DNA of 64,000 bases from Bacillus sp. sid0103 (GTDB lineage: Bacteria; Bacillota; Bacilli; Bacillales_B; DSM-18226): the NCBI RefSeq assembly GCF_019219025.1, contig NZ_JAHUWN010000008.1, positions 169,537-233,536 on the forward strand. Direction: 5' to 3'. Shown piece by piece: positions 16,850-26,170 of the stretch. Position 1 is the stretch's first letter, and every line of letters starts with the position of its first letter. A program made the translations under genes and the position numbers. The notes under the pieces are model-generated. The model saw only the letters and a program-made list of their open reading frames with translations. It was not told the DNA's origin and did no database searches.

Positions 16850-18280
16850 ATGGGGAACGCAAATAAATTAGGTTTTTGGGTTTTAACCGCTCTTGTTGTC
16901 GGAAACATGGTCGGTTCAGGGATTTTTATGCTGCCAAGCTCGCTATCTGAAGCAGCGAGTCCTGCTGGTGTGATCTCAGCATGGCTCGTAACAGGCCTTG
17001 GTGTATTAATGACAGCTCTTGTATTTGGTAACCTTGCGATACGAAAACCAAATATAACTGGCGGCCCGCAAATATATGCAAAGGAATTATTTAAACCAGG
17101 TTCACACGCATCAATCCTCTCTGGTTTTATGTCTTCTTGGGGATATTGGATCGGTAACCTTGCCGGGAATGTTGCGATGATTACAACCTTTGCTGGTTAT
17201 TTATCAACCTTTTTCCCGATCTTAACAAGCCAGGCGGATTGGTTTACCATTGGCGGATTTACACTTAAGGTTGGTAATGGATTAACTTTTCTTGTATGTT
17301 CTATCCTGCTCTGGGGAACTCACATTATTATCCTGCGTGGGATTGAAAGTGCCGGAAAGCTGAATTTTGCCGCAACTGCAGCTAAAGTTGCCGGATTTAT
17401 TCTGTTTATTATTGTCGGTTTATTTGCATTTGAAAAAAGCAATATCCTTCCTTTCATGGCCGTTAGAATGGACGAAGCTGGTCATGCAATTGGAATGATG
17501 AGTCAAGTGAACAGTGCTGCTGTTAATACATTGTGGGCATTTATTGGGGTCGAATCTGCAGTGGTGTTTGCTTCGCGTGCTAGAAAACAAACGGATGTTA
17601 AACGTGCCACCATCCTTGGATTATTTATTGCCCTTGGGATTTACATCGGCATCAGCACCTTAGTAATGGGAATGTTAGACCAAACCACGCTTATGCATTC
17701 TGATAAGCCGCTAATTGATGCAATTTCGACTGTCTTAGGACCTATTGCTGGGAAAGTATTAGCAGCAATCGGGTTAATCAGCTTATTCGGTTCAACTATT
17801 GGCTGGTTAATGTTAAGTGCAGAAGTACCATATCAAGCAGCGAAACAGGGATTATTCCTTCCATCTTTCAAAAAAGAAAACAAAAAGGGACTTCCCTTAT
17901 TTTCCATGATTGTTTCGAATGGCTTAGGACAATTGTTTATCTTTTCAACGGTATCAAAATCCATATCCGATGCCTTTGGATTCGTTATAGTCATTGCCAC
18001 GTTATCCTACTTGGTGCCTTACTTTATCTCTTCGGTTTATCAGTTAAAATTAGTTGTGACAGGAGAGACCTATATAGGGGGGCGTTCAAGGATTACCGAT
18101 GGAATTATTGCCTTGCTTTCGACCATTTATTCGGTGTGGGTTATTATCGCTGGAACAGCTGATATTAAAACCTTCACTTATGGGATGATCTTAATAGCGA
18201 GCGGTGTCCTTTTTTATGGACCACTTTGGAGAGGTAAAAAGACCGCTAACATGGAACAGAAGAAAGCTTTATCAGCATAA
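16850..18280 (+). CDS. APC-family amino acid antiporter
   Basis: A 476-residue permease of the basic amino acid/polyamine antiporter group within the APC superfamily. The N-terminal helix break GNMVGSGIFMLPSSLSEAASPAG matches the substrate-binding GSGIF motif, and FIGVESAVVFASRARKQTDVKRAT near 235 is the conserved helix 6-loop region. About twelve membrane segments can be counted. Relatives include arginine/ornithine, arginine/agmatine and lysine/cadaverine exchangers; the exact pair is not evident, and no decarboxylase or deiminase gene is beside it. It has its own promoter and terminator. Confidence 0.88.
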   Translation: MGNANKLGFWVLTALVVGNMVGSGIFMLPSSLSEAASPAGVISAWLVTGLGVLMTALVFGNLAIRKPNITGGPQIYAKELFKPGSHASILSGFMSSWGYWIGNLAGNVAMITTFAGYLSTFFPILTSQADWFTIGGFTLKVGNGLTFLVCSILLWGTHIIILRGIESAGKLNFAATAAKVAGFILFIIVGLFAFEKSNILPFMAVRMDEAGHAIGMMSQVNSAAVNTLWAFIGVESAVVFASRARKQTDVKRATILGLFIALGIYIGISTLVMGMLDQTTLMHSDKPLIDAISTVLGPIAGKVLAAIGLISLFGSTIGWLMLSAEVPYQAAKQGLFLPSFKKENKKGLPLFSMIVSNGLGQLFIFSTVSKSISDAFGFVIVIATLSYLVPYFISSVYQLKLVVTGETYIGGRSRITDGIIALLSTIYSVWVIIAGTADIKTFTYGMILIASGVLFYGPLWRGKKTANMEQKKALSA

Positions 18281-18289
18281 TAATTTTTA

Positions 18290-18320
18290 GCCTATCAGAA
18301 TTCCTCTGATAGGTTTTTAT
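18290..18320 (+). terminator. Intrinsic terminator after the permease gene
   Basis: CCTATCAGA pairs exactly with TCTGATAGG, followed by a T-rich stretch. Confidence 0.85.
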
Positions 18321-18368
18321 TTTGTAAAAATGGGTAAAATAATTTTAATTTCGTGCACAACTTTTCCT

Positions 18369-18397
18369 TTGACATAAGTCAATCTGTGTAATATGAT
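18369..18397 (+). promoter_or_regulatory. SigA promoter for the cystine-type ABC operon
   Basis: TTGACA, 17 bases, TATGAT, 40 bases before the first gene. Related operons in Bacillus are repressed by CymR; I could not confirm its site by eye. Confidence 0.7.
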
Positions 18398-18437
18398 TAA
18401 ATCCGATAAAAACAATAAGAATTAGGGGGTTTTAACA

Positions 18438-19268
18438 GTGAAAAAACTTTCACTTATTTTCGCACTTTTATTAAGCTTTATGTTAGTACTGTCAGCTTGC
18501 GGCAAGGATAATGCCGATAAAGATAATAACAAAACTGACAACAAGACTGCTGAAAAAGCAGGTAACGATTTATTGAAAAAGGTAAAAGATGAAGGAACAC
18601 TATTAATTGGAACAGAAGGTACATATCCTCCATTCACATTCCATGATACTAGTGGCAAGCTAACGGGGTTTGATGTGGATCTTGCGACTGAGGTTGCCAA
18701 ACGAATTGGGGTTAAACCTGAATTTAAAGAAACACAGTGGGATGCGATGTTTGCAGGATTAGATGCAAAGCGTTTTGATATTATTGCGAACGAGGTTGGC
18801 ATTCGTCCAGACCGTCAGGAAAAATATGATTTCTCAGATCCATATATTACTTCTGCAGGTGTCCTGATTGCCCATAAAGATAACGATAAAGTGAAAAGCT
18901 TCGAAGATATTAAAGGTTTAAATGCGGCTCAATCGATGACAAGTAACTACGCAGATATGGCAAAGAAATATGGTGCTAAAATAGTTGGAGTGGATGGTTT
19001 CCAACAAGCAGTTGAGCTCCTTGCCCAAAAACGTGTTGATGTGACAATTAACGATAAGCTTTCATTTTTAGACTATAAAAAACAAAAGCCAGATGCGCCA
19101 ATTAAGGTTGTCGCAACAGCAGATGATGCTTCTTCAAGCGGTTTTATGTTTAGAAAGAATAGTAATACGCTAGTCGACGAAGTGAATAAGGTGTTAAAAG
19201 ATATCGTCGATGATGGAACCTACAAAAAAATCTCTGAGAAATGGTTTGGTGAAGATGTACTTAAATAG
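18438..19268 (+). CDS. tcyA: Amino acid (cystine-type) ABC transporter binding lipoprotein
   Basis: A 276-residue extracytoplasmic binding protein. The signal peptide ends at the lipobox LSAC (Cys near 21), followed by an Asp/Lys/Asn linker and a family 3 solute-binding domain (GTLLIGTEGTYPPFTFHD, LTGFDVDLATEVAKRIG, DAMFAGLDAKRFDIIAN). The closest group I recognise is cystine binding proteins (TcyA/FliY type). Its C-terminus overlaps the permease start by 14 bases, and an ATPase gene follows, giving a complete importer. Substrate is by resemblance and operon type. Confidence 0.85.
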   Translation: MKKLSLIFALLLSFMLVLSACGKDNADKDNNKTDNKTAEKAGNDLLKKVKDEGTLLIGTEGTYPPFTFHDTSGKLTGFDVDLATEVAKRIGVKPEFKETQWDAMFAGLDAKRFDIIANEVGIRPDRQEKYDFSDPYITSAGVLIAHKDNDKVKSFEDIKGLNAAQSMTSNYADMAKKYGAKIVGVDGFQQAVELLAQKRVDVTINDKLSFLDYKKQKPDAPIKVVATADDASSSGFMFRKNSNTLVDEVNKVLKDIVDDGTYKKISEKWFGEDVLK

Positions 19269-19953
19269 TATTTTTGCTGACCCAGAACGAGCAGATAGAT
19301 TAATCGAGATTGCAAAAACTTCCCTCCAGCCGCTGCTGGAGGGTGCTGTTATGAATACTATTCCATTAACAATCATTTCGTTTATTATCGGGATTATTCT
19401 GGCCGTGCTAACTGCTCTTGCCCGAATTTCTCAGGTAAAACTCTTTCAAGGGATAGCAAGGTTTTATGTTTCAGCGATTCGCGGCACTCCATTACTGGTT
19501 CAGTTATTCATTATTTTTTATGGACTTCCTAATATAGGAGTGACTCTGGATCCATTTATATCCGCGGTCATTGGTTTCTCATTAAGTGTTGGGGCTTATG
19601 CTTCAGAAATCATTCGAGCTGCGATTATCTCCATTCCTAAGGGCCAGTGGGAAGCTGGTTATTCGATCGGAATGACCTACACCCAAGCATTAAAGAGAAT
19701 TATCCTGCCGCAGGCAGCAAGAGTATCCATACCGCCATTATCGAATTCATTTATTAGTCTTGTAAAAGACACTTCTCTTGCGTCAGTTGTCCTTGTAACA
19801 GAGATGTTTCGCCGGGCCCAAGAAATTGCTTCAACCACCTATGAATTTTTATTGGTTTATGTAGAAGCAGCACTTTTTTATTGGGTTATTTGCTTTTTCC
19901 TTTCTATCGTGCAAGGATATTTGGAAAAGAGAATGGACCGGTACACGTCTTAA
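19255..19953 (+). CDS. tcyB: Amino acid (cystine-type) ABC transporter permease
   Basis: A 232-residue His/Glu/Gln/Arg/opine-type permease. The N-terminal hydrophobic region starts near 30 (NTIPLTIISFIIGIILAVLT), the EAA-type loop reads IPKGQWEAGYSIGMTYTQAL with IILPQAARVSIPP after it, and five membrane segments are visible. ATG at 19255 is chosen over an earlier in-frame ATG at 19210, because 232 residues fits the family (TcyB is 234) and GGTGAAG sits just upstream. The 14-base overlap with the binding-protein gene suggests coupled translation. Confidence 0.88.
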   Translation: MYLNSIFADPERADRLIEIAKTSLQPLLEGAVMNTIPLTIISFIIGIILAVLTALARISQVKLFQGIARFYVSAIRGTPLLVQLFIIFYGLPNIGVTLDPFISAVIGFSLSVGAYASEIIRAAIISIPKGQWEAGYSIGMTYTQALKRIILPQAARVSIPPLSNSFISLVKDTSLASVVLVTEMFRRAQEIASTTYEFLLVYVEAALFYWVICFFLSIVQGYLEKRMDRYTS

Positions 19954-19968
19954 TGAGGGAGTATTTCG

Positions 19969-20703
19969 ATGATTTCAATTAAAGGTTTATATAAGCAATT
20001 TGGTCAATTAGAGGTCTTAAAAGGGATTGACATAGACGTTGAAAAAGGAAAAGTAGTTGTAGTGATCGGTCCATCGGGTTCTGGTAAGACAACGATGCTT
20101 CGGTGTTTGAATGTGCTTGAAACACCGAACAAAGGAATCATCTCCATCGAAGGACAAAGCTTGGATTTTTCAAAAAATGTACCGAAAAAACAAGTCGCCT
20201 CGTTTCGGCGCTTAACGGGGATGGTTTTTCAAAGCTATAATCTCTTCCCGCACAAAACAGCTCTTCAAAACGTCATGGAAGGTCCCATCATTGTTAAAGG
20301 CGAGAGTAAAGAGATTGCACGGAAAAAAGCACAGGCACTCCTTGAAAAAGTAGGACTTGGTGATAAGGTAGATTACTTTCCCGCCCAGCTTTCCGGCGGT
20401 CAGCAGCAGCGTGTCGGTATTGCCCGGGCACTAGCCATGGAACCGGAAGTGATGCTTTTTGACGAGCCGACCTCTGCCCTTGACCCCGAACTCGTTGGAG
20501 AGGTGTTGAAGGTTATGAAAGACCTGGCTGGTGAGGGGATGACGATGATTGTGGTTACCCATGAAATGCGCTTTGCCCGTGAAGCGGCCGATGAGGTCAT
20601 TTTCATGGATCAAGGTGTGATTGTTGAGAGGAACAAGCCAGAAGAGATCTTTACTAATCCAAAAGAAGAACGAACAAGGAAGTTCTTGAATATGATTCAA
20701 TAA
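19969..20703 (+). CDS. tcyC: Amino acid (cystine-type) ABC transporter ATPase
   Basis: A 244-residue ABC ATPase of the polar amino acid class. Walker [10 protein letters not shown] near 35, Q-loop [10 protein letters not shown], signature [16 protein letters not shown], Walker [15 protein letters not shown] and switch His in VTHEM are all intact. It completes the importer and ends with the [16 protein letters not shown] tail common in this class. Confidence 0.92.
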   Translation: MISIKGLYKQFGQLEVLKGIDIDVEKGKVVVVIGPSGSGKTTMLRCLNVLETPNKGIISIEGQSLDFSKNVPKKQVASFRRLTGMVFQSYNLFPHKTALQNVMEGPIIVKGESKEIARKKAQALLEKVGLGDKVDYFPAQLSGGQQQRVGIARALAMEPEVMLFDEPTSALDPELVGEVLKVMKDLAGEGMTMIVVTHEMRFAREAADEVIFMDQGVIVERNKPEEIFTNPKEERTRKFLNMIQ

Positions 20704-20715
20704 GGTGTTGTAGCT

Positions 20716-20740
20716 AAGTGCTATGGCACTTTTTTATTTT
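20716..20740 (+). terminator. Weak intrinsic terminator after tcyC
   Basis: AAGTGC pairs with GCACTT around a four-base loop, then T-rich sequence. Confidence 0.55.
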
Positions 20741-20837
20741 TATAAAGTATTGTTCATAGATTCTCCATATCGTTGAGGCAGGATTTCGACAAGCAGTATC
20801 GAATCTTGAATAAATCAGGTAAATTTTTAGAAAAAAG

Positions 20838-20863
20838 TGAAACTTTTCCATTATTTAGCCGTA
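20838..20863 (+). promoter_or_regulatory. SigW-type promoter of the flotillin operon
   Basis: TGAAAC, exactly 16 bases, CGTA matches the SigW consensus. B. subtilis yuaF-floT is a known SigW operon, so context agrees. The promoter is about 295 bases before the first gene because a repeat element lies between them. Confidence 0.8.
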
Positions 20864-20953
20864 TTTAAGGTAGGTAGATAGGAAGGGATGGATGCTAATG
20901 GATGAGGAGTGGTGGTTACATTCTTAAATAGTATTTTTTAAAATAAATAGGCA

Positions 20954-21127
20954 TGTTAAAGCATATTGTTGATTTCGGCACCCTGTTGATTGGAGAGGAA
21001 GGCGCGAAGACTCCTGCGGGAGGACGGGGCAGGGGAGACCCCGCAGGAGCGCAGCGACGAGGAGGCTCCCCGGACCGCCCGCGGAAAGCGAAGCGCCTGG
21101 AGCGGAAATCAACAGGCAAGTTTAACA
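20954..21127 (+). repeat. GC-rich interspersed element with terminal inverted repeats
   Basis: A ~174-base element much richer in G+C than its surroundings. Its outer ends, 20954-20976 and 21105-21127, are imperfect inverted copies (TGTTAA...GTTGATTTC against GAAATCAAC...TTAACA); an inner pair CCTGTTGATT and AATCAACAGG is exact. The centre has further self-complementary parts (CTCCTGCGGG with CCCGCAGGAG). Elements of this type recur in Bacillaceae genomes. It has no convincing reading frame. A short sister copy is at 10598. Confidence 0.8.
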
Positions 21128-21157
21128 GGGCCAAATGAATAAGAAGGATGGATGCGC

Positions 21158-21700
21158 ATGGAACCATTCAGCATTCCTTTAGAAACGATTTATTTATATG
21201 GATTAATAATTGCAGGGGTTTTAACCGTTTTGTATGTATTATTTGCAGATGTTTTCCATTTTCATGGATTTGGAGAAGGACTCGATTTTCTTAACCCGGT
21301 CCTGATCTTTGCTTTCGTGACAATCTTGTCGGCGAGCGGTTATCTGTTTGAACGGCTATCATCATTCCATTATTTACTGATTTTAGGCATTTCTGCTGTT
21401 TCGGCCTTTATTGTTGTAACGTTATTAAATGTTTTTGTGCTTATCCCGCTTTCGTCTGCGGAGGAATCACTAGTCTATAAAGAAACAGACTTGCGGGGCA
21501 GGATTGGGACGGTCATCACGACCATTCCTGTTGACGGGTTTGGGGAAGTGATGATTGACAGTACAAGCGGCAGAATTGCAAAGCCAGCATCAAGCTTTGA
21601 TGGAGACCTGATTGAGAGTGGAACAAAAGTACTGATTGTCCAGGTAGAAAAAGGTGTCCTGCAAGTAACGGTACATCATCAATTTGAGAGTTTTTTATAG
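21158..21700 (+). CDS. yuaF: NfeD-like membrane protein (YuaF-like)
   Basis: A 180-residue protein with three membrane segments (about 12-30, 46-66, 72-98) and a C-terminal NfeD/OB-fold domain (DLRGRIGTVITTIPVDGFGEV, then GTKVLIVQVEKGVLQV). YuaF partners the flotillin FloT in B. subtilis membrane microdomains and the two are co-transcribed, as here with a 14-base gap. ATG at 21158 is preferred to 21152 because AAGGA at 21144-21148 is better spaced. Its upstream region carries a SigW-type promoter and the inserted GC-rich element. Confidence 0.85.
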   Translation: MEPFSIPLETIYLYGLIIAGVLTVLYVLFADVFHFHGFGEGLDFLNPVLIFAFVTILSASGYLFERLSSFHYLLILGISAVSAFIVVTLLNVFVLIPLSSAEESLVYKETDLRGRIGTVITTIPVDGFGEVMIDSTSGRIAKPASSFDGDLIESGTKVLIVQVEKGVLQVTVHHQFESFL

Positions 21701-21714
21701 GGAGGTTTTAGGAG

Positions 21715-23232
21715 ATGGAATTCAATATTATCTGGGTATTCATTGGAATAGTTGTTCTTATTTTACTTGCGTTAATCGGTGTTTTTATCACGAAATACAG
21801 AACGGCCGGACCAGATGAGGCCTTAATCGTGACCGGCAGTTTCCTTGGTAATGGAAATGTCCATGTCGACGAGTCTGGGAATAAAGTTAAAATCATCCGC
21901 GGCGGGGGTACGTTTATTTTACCCGTCTTCCAACAAGCTAAACCGCTAAGCTTACTATCTAGTAAACTGGAGGTAACAACTCCTGAGGTTTATACCGAGC
22001 AAGGTGTACCTGTAATGGCCGATGGGGTAGCGATTATTAAAATCGGCGGCTCAATTAGTGAAATTGCAACTGCAGCGGAACAGTTCCTCGGAAAACCTAA
22101 GGAAGACCGTGAGAATGAAGCAAGGGAAGTACTTGAAGGACATCTGCGTTCGATTCTTGGTTCGATGACCGTCGAAGAAATTTATAAAAACCGGGATAAA
22201 TTCTCCCAAGAGGTCCAAAGGGTTGCCTCACAGGACTTAGCCAAAATGGGCTTGGTGATTGTGTCGTTTACGATAAAGGACGTCCGTGACAAAAATGGTT
22301 ACCTGGATTCACTAGGTAAGCCGAGGATTGCACAAGTAAAAAGAGATGCGGATATCGCAACGGCAGAAGCAGAAAAAGAAACTCGGATTAAAAAAGCAGA
22401 GGCAGCGAAAGAAGCCAAGCGAAATGAATTAGAGCGAGCAACAGAAATTGCCGAAGCGGAAAAGGTCAACCAATTAAAAGTGGCTGAGTTTAGACGCGAA
22501 CAAGATATTGCCAGGGCCCGTGCCGACCAGGCATACGATCTGGAAACGGCAAGATCCAAACAGGATGTCATGGAACAAGAAATGCAAATTAAGATTATTG
22601 AAAGACAAAAACAAATAGAATTAGAAGAAAAAGAAATTCAACGCCGCGAACGGCAATATGACTCGGAAGTGAAGAAAAAGGCTGACGCTGACCGTTATTC
22701 CGTGGAACAATCCGCAGAAGCAAATAAGGCCAAGGAAATTGCTGCAGCTGAGGCCAATAAATATCGAATTGAAGCGATGGCAAAAGCAGAAGCCGAGCGA
22801 ATTCGTTTAGATGGTCTAGCTAAAGCAGATGCACAAAAAGCACAGGGATCAACCGAAGCGGAAATTATTCGCCTCAAAGGTTTAGCCGAAGCGGAAGCAA
22901 AAGAAAAAATTGCTGAAGCATTTGAACAATTTGGTCAAGCGGCTATCCTAGACATGGTCATTAAAATGTTGCCAGAATATGCGAAGCAAGTAGCGGCGCC
23001 ATTGTCCAATATTGATAAGATTACAGTGGTTGATACTGGAGGCGGCTCTGGAGAAAGCGGTGGTGCTAATAAAATCACCAGCTATGCAACCAACTTGATG
23101 GCGAGTCTTCAGGAGTCACTTAAGGCCTCAAGCGGTATTGACGTGAAGGAACTCATTGAAAACTACTCAGGAAAAGGAAATATAAGAAAAAGTATTGAGG
23201 AATTAACCAATGAAGTTAAAAAAGCCGAATAA
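21715..23232 (+). CDS. floT: Flotillin, membrane microdomain scaffold
   Basis: A 505-residue SPFH-domain protein close in length to B. subtilis FloT (509). A single N-terminal membrane segment (about 5-25) is followed by the SPFH domain (to about 190, including TVEEIYKNRDKFSQEVQ) and a long Ala/Glu/Lys-rich coiled coil with repeated AEAEK, KAEAE and AEANK units (190-400). A Gly/Ser linker and a short C-terminal oligomerisation segment close it. FloT organises lipid-ordered regions that hold signalling and transport proteins. SigW control points to envelope stress. Confidence 0.95.
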   Translation: MEFNIIWVFIGIVVLILLALIGVFITKYRTAGPDEALIVTGSFLGNGNVHVDESGNKVKIIRGGGTFILPVFQQAKPLSLLSSKLEVTTPEVYTEQGVPVMADGVAIIKIGGSISEIATAAEQFLGKPKEDRENEAREVLEGHLRSILGSMTVEEIYKNRDKFSQEVQRVASQDLAKMGLVIVSFTIKDVRDKNGYLDSLGKPRIAQVKRDADIATAEAEKETRIKKAEAAKEAKRNELERATEIAEAEKVNQLKVAEFRREQDIARARADQAYDLETARSKQDVMEQEMQIKIIERQKQIELEEKEIQRRERQYDSEVKKKADADRYSVEQSAEANKAKEIAAAEANKYRIEAMAKAEAERIRLDGLAKADAQKAQGSTEAEIIRLKGLAEAEAKEKIAEAFEQFGQAAILDMVIKMLPEYAKQVAAPLSNIDKITVVDTGGGSGESGGANKITSYATNLMASLQESLKASSGIDVKELIENYSGKGNIRKSIEELTNEVKKAE

Positions 23233-23235
23233 AAA

Positions 23236-23272
23236 AGAAAATCCTTATCACATTCGATAAGGTTTTTCTTTT
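23236..23272 (+). terminator. Intrinsic terminator after floT
   Basis: CCTTATC pairs with GATAAGG, flanked by A-rich and T-rich arms. Confidence 0.85.
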
Positions 23273-23650
23273 TTTGCTTTTAAATTAATAAGATTATTAT
23301 TCTATTACAATAACAATAGTTTTAGATGTTTTACCAATAGAATCAGAGTAATGCTTTATTACATTGGTGCGTTGCTGGGGAAGAGTAGTTTTTTAATCAT
23401 TATTAAAATAATGAAGTCTATCCATTTGGTCCTCGGAGAACAATTTTTTATTTTTTTTGTAGGTAAAAAGAATTAAATCTAGAAACTCGAAATTATAAGT
23501 ATTTTGTCGCAATTAGAGATTTTTAGGTCAGTTATTCCTATAATACACCTTTTATATTCAGGTAAAACCACTCGATTTAGTGGTAAATTCTGGTTGTTAA
23601 TAATAGATTTTACCCAAATTTTTACCCATAAGACAAAAAAATTTTAAATA
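23273..23650. other. AT-rich non-coding interval before the M6 protease
   Basis: About 380 bases of very AT-rich sequence with no frame longer than a few dozen codons and no RNA gene I can recognise. It may hold upstream regulatory sites for the protease, whose promoter directly follows. Confidence 0.5.
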
Positions 23651-23679
23651 TTTACAATATTACTTCTTCTTGCTAGAAT
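23651..23679 (+). promoter_or_regulatory. SigA promoter of the M6 protease gene, extended -10
   Basis: TTTACA, 17 bases, TAGAAT with TGC just before the -10 hexamer. Confidence 0.6.
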
Positions 23680-23695
23680 ACAAATCAGACTCTTC

Positions 23696-23709
23696 TGAAA
23701 ACGCTTACA
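23696..23709 (+). promoter_or_regulatory. Catabolite-responsive element (cre)
   Basis: TGAAAACGCTTACA matches the 14-base cre consensus TGWAANCGNTNWCA at every position. It lies about 10-25 bases after the expected transcription start, a position where CcpA acts as a roadblock, so glucose should repress the protease. Confidence 0.82.
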
Positions 23710-23737
23710 CCATATTAATAATTAGGGGGCTACATAT

Positions 23738-26128
23738 TTGAAGAAGAAAAGTGGCTTAAAGGTATTTTCCAGCGTCGCCGCTACTACTCTACTAGCGACG
23801 ACATTATTCGCAGGCACATTTGCTGGGCCAAAAGCAACGCCAGTGTCGGCCAAAACAGTAAATGCAGCAGGAACTGCACCGATTGACTTGAATATTGTCG
23901 ATCAGGAAAGACTAGCAAAGGCATTGGAAAAAAGGGGTCTAATTTCTAAGAATGCTAGTCAGGAAGACGTAACAAAAGCAGTAAAAGGTTACATAAAGAA
24001 AAAACAGGGTGAAAAGCCTGGCAAAACTGACATGAACCTTACAAAAGAGCAGAAGGAATTTGACAAGAAAGCAAAGGACTTTGTTACAAAACAGAAGGAC
24101 AAGCTTGCTAAACAACTTGAAAAGGGTCATGAAAACTTTAAAAAGGGTAAACCAACAGGTACAGTAAAAGTAAATTCTGCTACACAAGCAAACTATAACG
24201 GAGCAGTACGCGAAGATAAAGTACTTGTGCTGCTTGTTGAATATGCAGATTTCGCACACAATAACATTGACCAAGAACCTGGTTATATGTGGGCTAAAGA
24301 TTTCAATCGCGAGCACTATCAAAAAATGCTTTTTGGCGATGAAGATTTCACCCTTTTCAACGGTGAGAAGGTTAAGACTTTTAAACAATATTATGAAGAG
24401 CAATCTGGCGGAAGCTACACTGTTTCCGGAGAGGTTTCAAACTGGTTGAAGGTGCCAGGGTATGCAGATGAATACGGTGGCGACAATTCGGCAGGAGGTC
24501 ATGATAATGCGCCTGGAATAAAAGGTGCTCGTGGTCTTGTTAAGGATGCATTGGTTGCAGCGGCTCAATCAGGGATTAACTTAGCTGACTACGACCATTT
24601 TGATCAATATGATCTTGATGGTGATGGAAACCAAAACGAGCCGGATGGACTTGTAGACCACTTGATGGTTCTTCACTCCGGAGTTGGACAGGAAGCAGGA
24701 GGCGGCAAGCTTGGTGACGATGCAATCTGGTCACACCGTTGGGTTGTTGGCAACGCTCCTTATCGAGTACCTGGTACAACTGCTGCGGTCCCTTATTGGG
24801 GAGGACAAATGGCTGCATTTGACTACACCATTGAACCAGAAGATGGGGCTACTGGCGTATTTGCGCACGAGTTTGGTCATGACTTAGGTCTTCCAGATGA
24901 GTATGATACTCAGTATACTGGTAACGGTGAGCCAGTTGAACAATGGTCTATCATGAGTGGCGGCAGCTGGAGCGGTCATATTGCTGGTACCCAACCACCA
25001 AGCTTCTCACCGCAAAACAAAGACTTCTTCCAAAAAACAATCGGCGGCAACTGGGCCAATATTACGGAAGTGAACTATGCAGACATCGATAAAAACGGTG
25101 GTGCGGCAGTTATAGACCAAAGTGTCACAAAATCAAAGAACCCAGGTATTGTAAAGGTTAATCTTCCGAAAAAAGAAGTAAAGGGTATTCAAACTACTTT
25201 TGGCAGCAAATACTACTACAGCCAAAAAGGGGATGACCTTCATACCACCCTTGTAACTCCTGAATTGGATCTTACAAATGCTACAAATGCTGAATTTTCG
25301 TATAAGGCAAATTATGAAGTTGAGTATGATTATGACTATGTATCTGTAAATGCATTGGTGGATGGTAAAGAAGTAGAACTTGATAAAATCGGGGATACAA
25401 ACGTTGCTGATGGTATGGACACTACAAATGGAAAATGGATAGATGTATCATATGATTTAAGTCAATTTGCCGGCAAGAAAGTAAAACTAGCTTTTGAATA
25501 TGTAACTGATGGCGGTTTAGCTCCTGAAGGTTTTGCAATGGACGAGCTGAAACTGACTGCTGACGGTAATGGCGTATTCGCTGATGGCGCTGAAGTTACA
25601 CCTGCTGTAACGCTTAATGGTTTTACTCAGACAGACGGTATTTTTTTGAAAGATCACTACTACTACTTAGAGTGGAGAAACTATGCAGGTTCCGACACAG
25701 CACTGCAATTCTCTCGAGGTGTTAAATATAATACTGGTTTAGTAGTTTGGTATGCAGATGATTCATATACTGATAACTGGGTAGGTGTTCACCCAGGAGA
25801 AGGATTCCTTGGTGTGGTCGATGCCCATCCTGAAGCAATCATCGGTACACTAAACGGCAAGTCTTCAGTAAGTCAAAGTACACGCTACCAAGTTGCAGAC
25901 GCTGCCTTCTCCTTAGACAAGTCACCAGAATGGTATATTAATTCACCTTCTCGTGGAATCTTTGATTACAAAGGACTTCCAGGCGTAACATCATTTGATG
26001 ACTCTAAAACTTATTCTAATGAGTTGATTCCAGATGCTGGACGCAAAGTTCCAAACTTCGGACTTAAATTCCAAGTCATCGGCGAAGCAAAAGACAACTC
26101 TGCTGGTGCAGTTTGGATCCATAAGTAA
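23738..26128 (+). CDS. inhA: Secreted M6 metalloprotease (immune inhibitor A family)
   Basis: A 796-residue secreted zinc protease. TTG start behind AGGGGG; signal peptide to about residue 38 (cleavage near VSA-KT), then a Lys-rich propeptide. The catalytic motif is [14 protein letters not shown] (HExxH plus downstream acid) near residue 380. Asp-rich [16 protein letters not shown] near 290 looks like a calcium site. C-terminal domains after about 480 include an adhesion-like beta module. InhA homologues degrade host antimicrobial proteins and spore or extracellular proteins; in environmental bacilli the role is probably nutritional. Control by CcpA is indicated by the cre site. Confidence 0.95.
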   Translation: MKKKSGLKVFSSVAATTLLATTLFAGTFAGPKATPVSAKTVNAAGTAPIDLNIVDQERLAKALEKRGLISKNASQEDVTKAVKGYIKKKQGEKPGKTDMNLTKEQKEFDKKAKDFVTKQKDKLAKQLEKGHENFKKGKPTGTVKVNSATQANYNGAVREDKVLVLLVEYADFAHNNIDQEPGYMWAKDFNREHYQKMLFGDEDFTLFNGEKVKTFKQYYEEQSGGSYTVSGEVSNWLKVPGYADEYGGDNSAGGHDNAPGIKGARGLVKDALVAAAQSGINLADYDHFDQYDLDGDGNQNEPDGLVDHLMVLHSGVGQEAGGGKLGDDAIWSHRWVVGNAPYRVPGTTAAVPYWGGQMAAFDYTIEPEDGATGVFAHEFGHDLGLPDEYDTQYTGNGEPVEQWSIMSGGSWSGHIAGTQPPSFSPQNKDFFQKTIGGNWANITEVNYADIDKNGGAAVIDQSVTKSKNPGIVKVNLPKKEVKGIQTTFGSKYYYSQKGDDLHTTLVTPELDLTNATNAEFSYKANYEVEYDYDYVSVNALVDGKEVELDKIGDTNVADGMDTTNGKWIDVSYDLSQFAGKKVKLAFEYVTDGGLAPEGFAMDELKLTADGNGVFADGAEVTPAVTLNGFTQTDGIFLKDHYYYLEWRNYAGSDTALQFSRGVKYNTGLVVWYADDSYTDNWVGVHPGEGFLGVVDAHPEAIIGTLNGKSSVSQSTRYQVADAAFSLDKSPEWYINSPSRGIFDYKGLPGVTSFDDSKTYSNELIPDAGRKVPNFGLKFQVIGEAKDNSAGAVWIHK

Positions 26129-26131
26129 AAA

Positions 26132-26168
26132 GTAAAAAGACACCGGGCATGCCTGGTGTCTTTTTACC
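26132..26168. terminator. Terminator after inhA, usable in both directions
   Basis: AAAAAGACACC pairs with GGTGTCTTTTT around a GC loop. It also lies just after the stop of the minus-strand kinase remnant. Confidence 0.9.
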
Positions 26169-26170
26169 TT

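Noticed and set aside
20916..21167. Frames on both strands inside the GC-rich element
   Set aside because: High GC lowers stop-codon frequency; both strands are open, and composition (Gly, Arg, Pro-rich) is that of random GC-rich DNA.
23939..24403. 154-codon minus-strand frame inside the protease gene
   Set aside because: It mirrors the Lys-rich propeptide region and is Phe/Leu/Cys-rich, a typical antisense shadow without a start site.
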